The translations under genes were made by a program, and so were the position numbers. From positions 248,001 to 312,000 of the forward strand of contig MU006229.1 in the NCBI GenBank assembly GCA_010093685.1: a stretch of DNA of 64,000 nucleotides, given 5' to 3'. Positions 41,651 through 53,093 of the stretch are shown piece by piece (position 1 is the first letter of the stretch; each line of letters starts with the position of its first letter). The stretch is from Ophiobolus disseminans (taxonomy: Eukaryota; Ascomycota; Dothideomycetes; Pleosporales; Phaeosphaeriaceae). The notes beneath the pieces were generated by a model. That model worked only from the letters and a program-made list of their open reading frames with translations. It ran no database searches and had not been told where the DNA came from.

Positions 41651-42609
41651 CTAATACCCCAATTCTACTGCCGGCCAACCATTCACACACTCTTCCCTAC
41701 GGCCACATGAGGCATGGAATCGTTTAATCGTCTCCACTGCCTTTGTGTTGTTTTTGACCCTCACCGAAAACGTCTCAAGTACCGGCATTTCCAAAATATC
41801 CGGCTGTGTGCCCATCATCAAGAAGCCACGAGGCCGACGTTCTCGAATATAGTCATGACCGTACTCTATCTCTAGTACCCACGTCTGGAAGGTGATGGTA
41901 GCAATGCTTGCAAGTTTGATGCTGACTTCGTTTCTGATCTGGCCTCGAGTGTTGCTTTCGAAGATGATCTTGATGTGATGCAGGTTTGTGCATCTGACTT
42001 GGTTGGAGGCAAGGTGTCGGATGTGAGAGATAGGGCAGAAAAGAGGGAGAAGGTTGTTGTATTGAGAGAGCTACAGACAGCGATTATATACACAACCAGG
42101 ATGAGTAAGCAGGTGACTAAGGGTCACATGAGGATGCAGTTCACATGTACTGTGTGAACTAAGGTGCCGTGCTGACACAAGGGACTGTAGGAACTCAATC
42201 GCTTGGGTCGTCAACGTTTGGATATTGATCTGCAGACGGCGCACCAACTTGCGAACACAAGCGGCCGGCAACATGGTCCTGGTTGTGATTGTCCCTGCCA
42301 AAGACCTGGCTACACCGCCAATTCCAAGCTGCAGTACTTCCGACAGTGCAATGTATTCCACCATCATCGTGTTTTTGCCGTAGAACAAATCCGCGACTAT
42401 ATGACTGGATCTGGGCTCAGAGAGAAGTGGGATAATGGGATCGCGATATTCTTCAGCTAACGGCCGGGGGCGTGGTTGTTGTTCTTGGACGCCAAAGTCG
42501 CTGCTCTTTTATGCCTGATCGCATGGCATGATGTAGCCGAATATCTGGAGTTTGAGCTCATCAGGAAGTTCATGCCAACCTGAAAGAAAAGTGTTGGCTC
42601 AGTGGACAT
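41651..42609 (-). pseudogene. F-box/2EXR-like gene copy 6, split by a solo LTR
   Basis: Minus strand. ATG at 42609 (MSTEP), a small frameshift, then NTFLSGWHELPDELKLQIFGYIMP, parallel to the intact 27991 protein. TAA at 42511..42509 breaks the frame. It continues VADLFYGKNTMMVEY (family hallmark) to QAIEFLQS, where a solo LTR (42177..42015) sits. Beyond the LTR, keeping one CCTTG target copy, the frame continues LASNQVRCTNLHHIKIIFESN and PVLETFSVRVKNN to the stop at 41651. Overall length without the LTR is about 263 codons, like the intact paralogue (261 aa). Confidence 0.85.
42015..42177 (-). repeat. Solo LTR, copy 4 (inside F-box-like gene)
   Basis: 163 bp on minus, TGTCAGC to ACATCCGACA, flanked on plus by a perfect 5-bp target duplication CAAGG (42010..42014 and 42178..42182). 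Same orientation as the interrupted gene. Confidence 0.9.
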
Positions 42610-43595
42610 TGTCGAAATTGAGGGGCAAGGGTGAAGGGAGTCACGGGCGTAACAACAGAACCCGAAGTTACTGATGCATTAGTAGGTATGAGCGAGTACT
42701 TACTACTAGCGTGACTAATGGGTACGTGCTCTTAAGCTGCTCTCGAACCTATGTATTGGGAAAATATTAAGGAATTGCTGTTTTTGCTGGGGCTTATGTT
42801 ACTTGGTCTGGCAATATTTCACACACACTTATATCAAGCATGAAACATTGCTGGACCGTTTTCTGCCGCACAAAACCATGCCCAGGTGACGTTGAGGAAG
42901 TCATTCTAAAGCTAGAAACATAGCGTAATCTACCAGTTCCTCCATTGCGATTCCATGAGATTAAAACGGTCCCCGAGATTTTGACGAGACATTCAGTGTC
43001 CGAGGTTGTGGTGACGCGTTCAAGCCAGAATAGCTTTAGCCCAGTTAGGTTCTTGCGTGCACGGTCGCCACGGTTTTGCCCGACCCTACCGAGACAGGAA
43101 AACACTTACCCCACACGATCTACGCGCCACGCAACAATTCGCGAACTCTTCAAGCAGACATATCGGGCACAAGAGTTGGCTAGTTCGAAGTAGGCATGCG
43201 CATCTGCCGTTCACCTGGGCAATTGGCGCATGCCCAGGCTCGAGATGAGCCGGAGATATACAACTGCCTAATCAGGCATCGATACCTAGATACCAAGAGG
43301 AGGAACATGACGCGACACGCAACCTTCCCTCCACACATGAGATTTTCTGAGGGACTTGCGATATATGACGAGTCTTTGTGTCATGGATAACCTTGGTAGC
43401 GATAAGCTACTTTCGACCACCTAGGGAAAGTCGGGCATGACAGCACCAGGCCCTCCAAGTTAAGTCTACTCATGGATACCTATTTGTAGTTGGCCTGTTC
43501 CTAGAGTTTCCCACATACTATTCAGGGTCACAAATACAAGCCGATAGTGCAGCGAAGCAATCCAACCATATACATCAACAATCGACGGCGGCAAA
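42610..43595. other. Intergenic, promoter of carboxypeptidase gene
   Basis: Nearly 1 kb with no recognised gene or repeat. The minus-strand ORF 42794..43105 has no clear features. Confidence 0.45.
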
Positions 43596-45075
43596 ATGCG
43601 CTGGACGCAACTCGGCTATCTGGTTTCGCTGACAACAGTCTCCGCGCTCATCGGCCCCGAAAAACGCAATTATGATGGATACCAGGTCTATAGTATTACT
43701 GCTGCTTCCGCACGAGAGGTCCGTGATTTGGAAGGTCAATTTTCGAGCTATAGCACACATCCCACCCGGAACGGGCTGTCGATTGCGATCCCACTAGATG
43801 AGGTTGCATCATTCAATACTCTCGGTCTTGATGCCCGTCTCGTAAACGAGGACCTAGGCAAATATATTCGCTCCATTGACGCCACACCAACTTACAAGCG
43901 CGACCTCCATAGACGTGGCGATCTGCCAGGCCTGGCCTGGTTTGATACGTACCATGACTACACTGATCATCTAACATACTGGGACGATTTGATACATGCT
44001 TTTCCCAACAATTCGAAGAAGTTTGATATCGGCAAGAGCTATGAGAACCGAAGCATCTATGCGTACCATCTGTATGGAGACGAGATGGAAGAGAAAGACC
44101 AGAGTCAAAAGCCCGTCATCCTCTGGCATGCTACTGTTCACGCGAGAGAGGTACGTCTTTCATCTAGGGTTACCGAATCTGGACAGGCTGATGTATGAGC
44201 AGTGGATCTCGACGATGGTGATCGAGTATCTCGCATACCAGCTCATAGACGGGTACACACGTGGTGAGAGCAACGTTACTGCTTTTTTGGACCACTATGA
44301 CTTCTATCTTGTACCCTTCCACAATCCTGATGGTGAGTTTCCGCGCTCTTTTGCAAACCCTAGCTATCCTCCGTATATCCTATAATGTGGCTTGCTGCCT
44401 TCATGTGTGCGCGAAACTATTCAGCATATACTAAACCTTATTGCAGGTTTTCTCTACACCCAGACCAATGACCGGCTCTGGCGTAAGAACCGACAACCTC
44501 GTCCTAGCCTCAATACTACCTGCGTTGGCACCGATGGTAACCGTAATTGGAAGTTCGAATGGGATGCTGAGCCACCTGAAGGAGGCTCGACTCCCAATCC
44601 ATGTGGACAGACGTATCGAGGCTTAGCACCAGGCGACACGCCGGAAAATCAAGCGCTTGATGCGCTTTCCGCGCAGCTTGCTGCCAGAGAGGAAGGCATT
44701 CGTTCGTTTATCGACTTTCATTCCTATGGCCAACTTGTACTCACGCCTTACGGATTTAGCTGCGATCCACTTCCCGAGACTCTCCCTCGTATGCTAGAAG
44801 TTGCTGGCGGAACAGCACGAGCTATCGAGGCGGCAAGTGAGCGCGGCAGCGTATACGAGTTTGGCCCCGGCTGCCAAATTTTGTACTTCAGCACTGGCAA
44901 CTCCAGAGATCACCATTACGAGTTACACGGCGCCAGCCACTCCTGGACGCTCGAACTGAGCCCTCAGGACGAGAGAGGTGGCGGCTTTGTACTGCCGTCA
45001 GCTGAAATTTGGCCGGTTGTAAAGGAGCAATGGGCAGGTCAGCAATGGTTGCTGAATAACGTATGGGAGGATTGA
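43596..45075 (+). CDS. Secreted M14 metallocarboxypeptidase
   Basis: Three exons: 43596..44150, 44203..44332, 44447..45075; introns 52 and 114 bp; 437 aa. Signal peptide MRWTQLGYLVSLTTVSA, then a propeptide (DGYQVYSITAASAREVRDLEGQF) ending near RDLHRR, a likely maturation site. The zinc motif HARE (His 182, Glu 185) lies exactly at the first splice. The substrate Arg is in GTDGNRNW, the third zinc ligand in FIDFHSYGQ, and the catalytic Glu in SWTLELSPQD. M14A enzymes cleave C-terminal residues from peptides outside the cell. Cys pairs (TTCVG, NPCGQ, FSCDP, PGCQI) suit a secreted fold. Confidence 0.93.
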
Positions 45076-45635
45076 ACTGTCCTACCTCATTCGTACATGC
45101 GGCAACTTAGTGGTACGGGCATCCTTAGGAGCGCTACTCACTGAAAGCAGCATGTAACCCAATCAACGCGCTGCAACCATCCCAAGGTTCTTCGTCGATA
45201 CTATGTTAAATCTATGAATTGTCCCGCCACCGTCTGCTAGTCACTCAGAAGGCGTAGTGTTTTCCATGACATACGAGTTTTGAATGGCATCGATGTCGCC
45301 TTCCTGTTTCGGAAAAGATTGTCCCTTTCGGTATAGTCTCTGCCGAACTATTCGTGGAGTTAGCGAGTAGCTTTCCGATGTAACACTGTCACATCGGCAA
45401 ATTTTGACGTGTAACATCGACTGGAAGCCTCCGCTGCAAGGAACAGGCCGCTTACCGGGTAGTCTTAACCCCGCATCTCTAATTGAGACTATCAACTCAA
45501 TGTCGTATACGGAGCACATCGTCTAACAACTAGCCCATGAAGCCGAACGATAGTCGCCCTACAAAATGCTTTTGTCCGGATGCTTCGCTCACGAATTCAG
45601 ACTGCAGATTATCGGCCTATCCAAACACCGTCAAT
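45076..45635. other. Intergenic, promoter of DUF5695-like gene
   Basis: No gene seen. Confidence 0.45.
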
Positions 45636-48383
45636 ATGCTGTGGAGAGTCAACCTTTTAACTTTAATCTTCACCAGCGGTGTTTCAGTCTACTGTCAAGA
45701 TGACATTGATCTGAAGAATGGTACAACTCGTTTTGATGCTGGTTCGCTGAAGGGCGAGATAGTCAGCAGCTCTCAAACACTCGCTTCTCTTATCACCAGT
45801 GGCACGAACTTCAACTTCTTGCCGACCGATTTTCTTCCTCGACTTTCAGCCAATGGCATACACCATCTAGGCGACATCACTCTCCGGTATCGCACAGCTG
45901 AATCGGCGCCCTGGACGAGTGTCGATTCTGCAAGCGCTAGAAAACCGGTCACATGGTTGAACAACATCAGCGCCGATGTTGTTGCTGCGAGCAATCTTAC
46001 ACCCACATTACCAAACAACCTGCCAGTGAAAATCACCAGAGAGTGGCTACGGCTCAGTGGTGGTTTCGCTTTACGCTTCAACATCACAAATAATGCGAAG
46101 ACGACGGTGGAGCTAGGAAGCCTGGGCATACCGATCAGTATCAACAACATCTTCAGTCAACGAACCGCGGAGCAGACTCAAGATCTGTGTTCACTTGCCG
46201 ATCCATACATTGGGCTAGACGCTGGGTATGTCAGGGTTTCGCATCTTCGAGGCACCGGGAATGCTTTGGTCATTACGCCGCTAGGGTCGACTCCATTCGA
46301 GGCATGGCGATTCCTCCGCGAGCCAGCGGGACAGTTCGGATATCCTTCGCAGACATTCGAGGGAAATTATGAGTGGCAAGTGCACAGCTTGGCGTATGCC
46401 CAGAATGAATGGAAGAGCAGCGTTCCTTGGAATCCTCCCACATCAAGACTCCTGCAACCTGGAGATTTGTATTCGATTGGTCTACGGTTTTCAGTGGCAT
46501 CGGAAATTGCGAAGATTGAAGATGCTGTCGTACGATCAGGCACTCCACTTGCTGTGGGAATACCAGGATATGTCGTTCCCACCGATTCCTCGACCAAGCT
46601 TTATCTCAACTACTCCTCCCCCGTCAAGAACGTGGACGCTGGAGGGGCTTTCGATGTTTCAAAATCTGGCGATGCATATCGAATGACTCCCAAGGCTTCA
46701 TCATGGGGCCGGGCACGCGTCACAGTTACATACCAGGATGGCAAAATTCAACCCATACATTACTTCATCCCAAAGGCTGCGCCTTCGGCATTGGCCAATC
46801 TAGGCCGTTTCTTTACAACTGTGGCTCACTTCACCAACGCCGCCGATCCGTTTGGTCGCGCACCGTCGATCATGACCTACGATCGCGAAGAGGACAAGAT
46901 CGTTGAGCAAGACGGGCGAGTTTGGTTCGCCGGTCTCAGTGATGAAGCCGGAACGGGAGCATATCTAGCGACCGCCATGAAGCAATTCATTCAACCCGTC
47001 GCTGGTGAAGTCGCCATCATGGACGATTTCGTGCACGATACCATGGTCGGTACTCTGCAACGAGACGGGTCTTTCGGGGTCGTTGCAAGTGCGTTCTATT
47101 ACGAACCAGCTAGTGTGTCCTACAAGTATAACTCGTCTATCAACTACTCCACATGGGCTGCATGGGATCGCGCGCGTGCGTACACGACCCGTCGAGCATA
47201 CAACTACATTCATCCGACTGCTACGTACTGGATGCTCTACCGAGTGGCTAGAAACTTTCCGGATCAGCGCCTTCGAGCAGACTGGTCTTGGTATTTGGGA
47301 CGCGCCGTTAATACAACACAGTATTGTCTTGCCAACAAGGCGGCGAACTGTGATTACGGCCTCGTTGGACTCATGGGAGAGTGGGTAATTGGGGAATTAT
47401 TGGAAGATTTGAAAAGAGAAGGGAAAATAGCTGAAGCTTCCGCACTGGAAGCTTCCATGCGGTTTCGTGCAGAAACGTGGGAGAAAGAGGCTGTTCCATT
47501 CGGCAGCGAAATGGCTTGGGACAGTACAGGTCAAGAAGGTGTATATTACTGGACCAAGTACGACCCACCAAACCTGCTTATCACTCAACAGCTGACATGA
47601 TGCTCCAGGTACTTTGACCTCCCCAACACGCCAGCGAAGACCACCAACAGCATTCTAGCATATATGCCAATAGTAGCTCATTGGGGCTGGAACGGCAACG
47701 CGCGACGCTATTGGGACTTCATATACGGCGCGAAGATCCAACAAATCGAACGTCAACTTCACCACTACGGCTCCGCACTCAACTCGCTGCCCATGCTCCA
47801 TTCCTACGAGCAGAACCCTACTGACAATCTTTACGCGCTACGCGTTGGCTTTGCTGGCAATACGGCGCCACTTACTAATATCGATCAGGGCGGTTTCGCG
47901 TCTGCCGCGTTTCATTCGTATCCAGAACTTCTGAAGTGGGATCCTTACTCCGGAGACTATGGTCAGGGGTTCTTGGGAATGAGTTTAGGACAGTGTTTGT
48001 ACATTGTTCGGGACAAGCAGTTTGGAGACGTCGCGTTTGGAGGTGACATTGACGAGGCGAAGTCCAGCGCAACGACTATCGTGGTTGTTCCGAAAGATGC
48101 TGTTCGGAGACGAGTCTTCGTTGCTGAGTTAGGCTTGAAGATTGAAATTAGCGCGGGGGTGATCAACAGCGTGACGTATGACAGGACTGCCTCGAGTGTC
48201 AGTTTAACCGTTGGATCTGCTGCAACGGAAGAGGCATTGAAGGCTCGGTCTGCCATTGTGTGGTTGAAACAATCGGAATCGGGCGGTGGAAAATTTGCTG
48301 TGGCGGGAGCGAAGACTGAGCGAGGCGGATGGGCGGTAGATCTGGCATCTGGTAGTGCGGACGTGAGGATCGCAAAGGGTTAG
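45636..48383 (+). CDS. Secreted DUF5695-like protein, putative glycoside hydrolase
   Basis: Two exons, 45636..47557 and 47609..48383, with a 51-bp intron; 898 aa. ATG 45636 chosen over in-frame 45537 because it opens a signal peptide (MLWRVNLLTLIFTSGVSVYC). The N-terminal part is beta-rich, like the super-sandwich of polysaccharide-active enzymes. The C-terminal part has aromatic helical motifs (YNYIHPTATYWMLYRVARN, LGRAVNTTQYCLANKAANCDYGLVGLMGEWVIGELLEDL, PIVAHWGWNGNARRYWDFIYG, RQLHHYGSALNSLPML) that suggest an (alpha/alpha)6 barrel. I recognise it as resembling the DUF5695 family from memory only; activity and catalytic residues are not established. Several sequons fit secretion. Confidence 0.75.
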
Positions 48384-48767
48384 ATTGTATACAGTAGACG
48401 TCGTATGCAATTATTTAAGAACATGATATAGTGGGTATGGTGCGATGATAAACCCTGTACGTGTTCGTCCGATGTTTGTACTTCAACATTCTCGACATTG
48501 ATGCTGCGGACATGTTCACTACGTGCTCTAGGACGAGAATGCGGAGAACAATTTGACAGGACCAATGTACGTGTATAAACGTATAACAAGCATGGATCAG
48601 ACACCAGCATTGAGTGAGGATGATAAGAAAAAGTAGTGTTTACGCCTGTCATTATCTTGCAAGGTGCTCGCACTATTTGGAAAGAAACGCTCGAACTCGT
48701 TGGTTACGTAGCTCGAGCTAGAGCGTTTGGGGTTTTCTTTCTAGGTGATGCTTATGACGCTTGTCAT
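48384..48767. other. Convergent intergenic region
   Basis: The stops of the DUF5695-like and HET genes face each other. No gene seen. Confidence 0.45.
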
Positions 48768-51056
48768 TTATCCGAGCACGATGATCTTTTTGGTCGTTTC
48801 GACAGTATTCCATGCCGTCTCTTCCACGCTTGTAAGTGCGATGCGCACCGCGTAAGGTTTCCCCTGCAGCGATTTGCGCCACCTGATGAACATAATGTTT
48901 GCTTTTGGTGCTTGGGTTTCCACATCCACCAGATGACCGTCTGCATTGGATGATGTAACACATTTCGTGCCGGTGTTCACTGACAGTAAAATAAACTCCC
49001 CGCTGCCATGATCACAACGATGTAAAACATTCTTTAGTATCAGAAGCTGACCAATGACCGCGCCGGAAGGAAGTAAGATCCGAGCTAGAACTGAAATGTG
49101 GTCTGGGTCTTGCGGCCTAGGAATCAACTGCATTTCCAAAGTTGCCAACTGTGCAGTAAAATGAAGAAGCGCGAAACTGAGAAGTTTCGGGTCGACCTGT
49201 AGTGCTTCGGCTCCGAGGAACACGGCTGATTGCAGATTCTTGAGGAGCTTCGCATCAGTGTTCGCGAAATCGTAACCTTCGTTGTACTGAGTTGGCTCAT
49301 GCCACTGAACGCGCGACTCAATTGCTTTGCCTGGGCACTTGCCGTACCACACATTTTGGCCCTTCGCAATCCAGCACCATGATGGAAAAGGAAGTCGAAA
49401 AAAGGTTCTATCGCCGCTTTGGAGAGCATGACCTTCGGTTTGATCGTGGGGACAGCAGCTTCCCCAGAGCAGAACCGCAACTAGGTAGTCGCACGGCAGG
49501 CCCCAAATAAAACCTTTCGGGAACCGTGGTTTGAGAAGCTTGAGGACTCCGAGGAATGCCCACAACACGTCTGCGTTGTCACCAAATTTCCGCTCCGAGT
49601 ATCGCTCTGCTTTCAGTAGATAGGCTGCTAATGCACAAAAGAATTGTATCCGTGCAGCGTCGTTTTCGCTCAAGATCTGGGAGGAGTCGAGCTCAGCAAA
49701 AAGCGAGTTCTGGCCAGTCGGCAGGAGCCGGATGTCTTCAAACTCGGTATGGCGGTCCTCAGACCATGATTCTTCGGGACCGTTCCAATAGACTTGCTTC
49801 TCCGTGAAGATGAGCGCCCTCCTAGCAAGTAGCCCTTTTCGGAAAGTCCAGTCACGCGTGTCCCACGTAGTTTGGCGCATGGTCATATCCAACATTGGAT
49901 GGCCAGTCGTGTACCTGATCGCACCTAGAAGCTCAGACTGCAGTCGAGCGACGTCAGGACTTTTGGCCCGAGTCCATCGAGGGAAGGGGGTATTCGCATC
50001 ATCAACTGCCGCGATAATTGTAAGGCTTGCGTGGCTGTATATTCGATCCATGATGGAAAGCTGACGTTGTTTATCCTGCAAATCGTCCTGAATGATGCAA
50101 GCTGAGTCGACCCAAAGGTATTTTTCGCCCATCGCTGCGACAAGCTCCATTACGTCAGTGATCAGACGCGGAACACAGTCCTCATTCAGACTTCCTTGAC
50201 GTTGGAATCGGTCCATAGTAGAGTGTTTCAGCAATCCTTCCGCGGTACTCCCCCAGACATATGAAAGTGCTACGTATTTCACGCGCAATGTAGCAGTGAC
50301 CAGGCGCTGCTCTTGCACGTCTACAAGACTGACTGATATATTCGCTTCTGCTTCTAACCGCTTGCTTTTATCCTTGTAATGTTCGTGAGACTCACCATAA
50401 TAGTGCAGCCTGCGTTTGAGTAAACCAACGTCCACGTGTGCCGAGAGCTGCCGCGCCCGAACGACGCTTCTACTGCCTGACGTTGTGAAAAGTGTTTGCA
50501 GATACGCTTCGTTTTCATTCTGAGAACTCTCTCCTTCCTTCACTGGAAGTAATGTTCCCGAATGGGACTGACGCCCCGGTTCTGAAGTGCATCTATCAGG
50601 CCCGCCGAGACATACGTGAATTTCCAGGAAGTATGTTCGTTTGTCGTATTCAGCAAAAGTGCTTCATTCTCTTCTTCCCACGAATTTGAAATTGCAACGG
50701 CGTAACGCCACAATCGCCGCATATGGAATGGTATCCGCGTCAGGAAAGGATGTGATGTGATGAGTGATAAGTCTGCAGGAAGGACACTCTTTGTTGGTCA
50801 TTATTACTCCTTTGGTCGAAGACATGAGTATATCCATGTCAGGCGCAGACGTCCCGCAAGGTATCTCATCGAAGTCGACGTGTAAACATGGTTCGCAAAA
50901 CCTGTCTTCGGAGAGCAAGGACCCAGACTGCATTCGAGCCATTGGTAGAAAGAAATCCGAAACCGCCCCAGTCCGGTCATCGAAACTAAACTCAGCTCCT
51001 AAGTTGCGCACCGGGAAAACTTCATCGCTTGGGTCAGGTGTGACAGCCATATTCAT
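48768..51056 (-). CDS. HET-domain protein, intact
   Basis: Two exons: 51056..50707 and 50661..48768, with a very short 45-bp intron; 747 aa. Start at MNMAVTPDPSDE (51056) is a choice; the frame is open to 51233. Two Cys pairs near residues 57-60 (CEPC) and 92-95 (CPSC) match the N-terminal pattern of the broken HET gene at 31448. The splice joins ...PYAAIVA to TFAEYDKRTYFLEIHVCLGG. HET domain: VKYVALSYVWGS, RLITDVMELVAAMGEKYLWVDSACIIQDD, QRQLSIMDRIYSHASLTIIAA, WDTRDWTFRKGLLARRALIFT. The Gln of the usual WTFQE box is Arg here (WTFRKGLL). Likely a mediator of non-self cell death; the partner is unknown. No disruption seen. Confidence 0.83.
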
Positions 51057-51332
51057 TGTTGTAATTAAGGTCGACACAACTGAATTTGCAAGTTCAAAAC
51101 CGCTGACCAATGAGATCGCTCTTGACGCGTGCGCTTCTTCATTGGCCGCCACATTCCACGTCTCTTTCCTCCCCGGGCCTAGCATTCCGGCTAAAGCAAG
51201 CCCCGAGTGATTTCCCCACACGTTCCGTGGCATCTATTGCGACATCCCAAATCACAACAACACGCTCCTCTTGTGGACATTTCTTTGCGTCTTTTCTTGT
51301 CACACCCATACACAGTCTCGCACATCGTGAAT

Positions 51333-52302
51333 ATGGTGTCCACACGTCAACACCCCCGCGGCAACTTCCCCGCATTCGAGCCATCACCCACCAAGAAGCC
51401 GTCCCGCACTTCGACAGCGTCGCCAGTCCCGACATCGTTGCCAGACCTCAGTTCTTCGCCGACAGCAAAGTCCTTTGCGCGCCGCGCCGCTAACAGTGCG
51501 CTCGACGTAGCATCCGACTCAATTGCCGTTGTGTCACCTCCCAATCCGGCCGAAATTGGCGAATCGAACTGGTGCCATACCGCGTCCAATCTTACCGTGC
51601 TCTGGCTAGCCGTCTCAATCCCACTAGTAATGTGGGACTCATTGTATATCTTGCTCCGCCCGCACACGTTCGCAGGCGGTGCATTGCAATGGCCTATCTG
51701 GAAGCCGTACGAGATATATGCGGCTATCGACAAGGTATACAGCCGATCTGCATACGACGCGCGAGAAGGCTTTGGTGGTGCGCAGGGAATGCTGAATGCA
51801 GTTGAGCTCGTGTTATATGGGTTATATGCAATGACCATCTACAACCACGGCGTTCCGACAACATCCGGCACTGGAGTGCAGGTTGGCGAGGGCGTAAGCG
51901 CGTGGTTCGCAGGCGGGGTGAAGGTTCGAGGCAAGGTTGGGAATCGCGCGCTTTTACTCGGGTTTGCGGCAAGCGTGATGACATTGAGCAAGACGGTGTT
52001 GTACTGTGAGTATAGCTTGGTATTGAGCTATTGAATGGTAGTGCTAACAAAACAGATTTTAACGAGTACTTCTCCGATTTCGCGAGCGTCAAGCACAACG
52101 ACTGGTTCACCGTCTTCCTGTTTTACGGCGTCATGAAGTGAGTACCTCTTCACTTCATCCATATTCTCCGAGATGATGCCCCTGACCTTCCTGCAGTGGC
52201 CTCTGGGTCATCTTCCCTGCGTACATGACCATCGTCTTCGGTTCCGACATTATTCAAGCTCTCGACATCGCTGCGGAATCGTCACCTAAGAAGACGGATT
52301 AG
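51333..52302 (+). CDS. Multi-pass membrane protein, possibly EXPERA-like
   Basis: Three exons: 51333..52005, 52056..52137, 52197..52302; introns 50 and 59 bp; 286 aa. ATG 51333 (MVSTRQHPRGNFPAFEPSP) is chosen; the frame is open upstream. A disordered Ser/Pro N-terminus (~85 residues) is followed by 4-5 hydrophobic segments: LTVLWLAVSIPLVMWDSLYIL, MLNAVELVLYGLYAMTI, ALLLGFAASVMTLSKTVLYYF and WFTVFLFYGVMNGLWVIFPAY. The last blocks (NEYFSDF, GLWVIFPAYM) recall EXPERA/emopamil-binding membrane proteins, but this is a weak resemblance and no catalytic residues are assigned. Confidence 0.78.
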
Positions 52303-53093
52303 TGATGACCGGGCCACGAGGAGGAGTTATACTTCAATCATTCGTTCTGGAAACACCCGAAAGATAGTGAGCTGGATAGCACATCATCTTCAGGATTCCG
52401 ACCGGTTCTTAATTTTTGATCCGACTTTTGCAGAAGTACCGAAACAGGCAGCAAAACATGCGCTTCAACTAACACGAGCTATCGTCACCGGATTTTGCCG
52501 CGTCACCAGCGTCCTTTATGTCTTCGTGAGGGGCCGCGGGAGGCTTCGACGTGTCGTTTGTCAGCTGTGGGTTCGATACATGTTTCGGTGGGACTACCCA
52601 TACAAGATCGAAAACGCCACTGGCTTGCCGCCAAAATAGTTGCCTGGGTGTGTCTGGGTCCCAACCGTCTGGCGGTAAACACGCGGAAAGTCTTTGCGCG
52701 TCTATAGTGAGATCGTTTAGCATGTACGGGCGCGCCACAGTATCGGCCAACGTAGTGGCCATGGGGATGTATGGCAACACGCTTGGGAATGTCGCGATAT
52801 TTTGAGGCGCGCTGGGGCGCAATGTGTGGTCACAGGCTTAAAGTTGAGCGTTTGGTGCAGACGTGGTTTGGCGGCAGAAAGCGCGCAAGTGAAGGTAAAA
52901 CATATGAGCAAACTCTCATTTACTTCTAGGTCAGCTAAACCCCATACGTCTGGTCGCAACCATTTCTCTCCTGATGTCAATGCGCAATGCGCAATGCGCA
53001 ATCGTTATACAACGTCGTTCTCAATGCCACATATTCAATGCGCAGCAAACCATCCCGCGTCACATGTCCTGCCCCTCATCATCTCATGCGCAT
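52303..53093. other. Intergenic with one weak ORF
   Basis: No confident gene. A minus ORF at 52762..52469 is listed separately. An ATGCGCA-like tract (TGCGCAATGCGCAATGCGCAA) sits at about 52980-53000. Confidence 0.4.
52469..52762 (-). CDS. Hypothetical small ORF, 97 aa
   Basis: ATG 52762 opens MATTLADTVARPYMLNDLTIDAQ, then a Trp/Pro-rich middle (PPDGWDPDTPRQLFW, VFDLVWVVPPKHV) and an acidic end. Composition is protein-like but there is no family match I know and no splice partner. It could be chance. Confidence 0.2.
   Translation of the reverse strand: MATTLADTVARPYMLNDLTIDAQRLSACLPPDGWDPDTPRQLFWRQASGVFDLVWVVPPKHVSNPQLTNDTSKPPAAPHEDIKDAGDAAKSGDDSSC

Noticed and set aside
42794..43105. 103-codon minus ORF, considered as a transposase relic
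   Set aside because: No catalytic motif or terminal repeats could be found.
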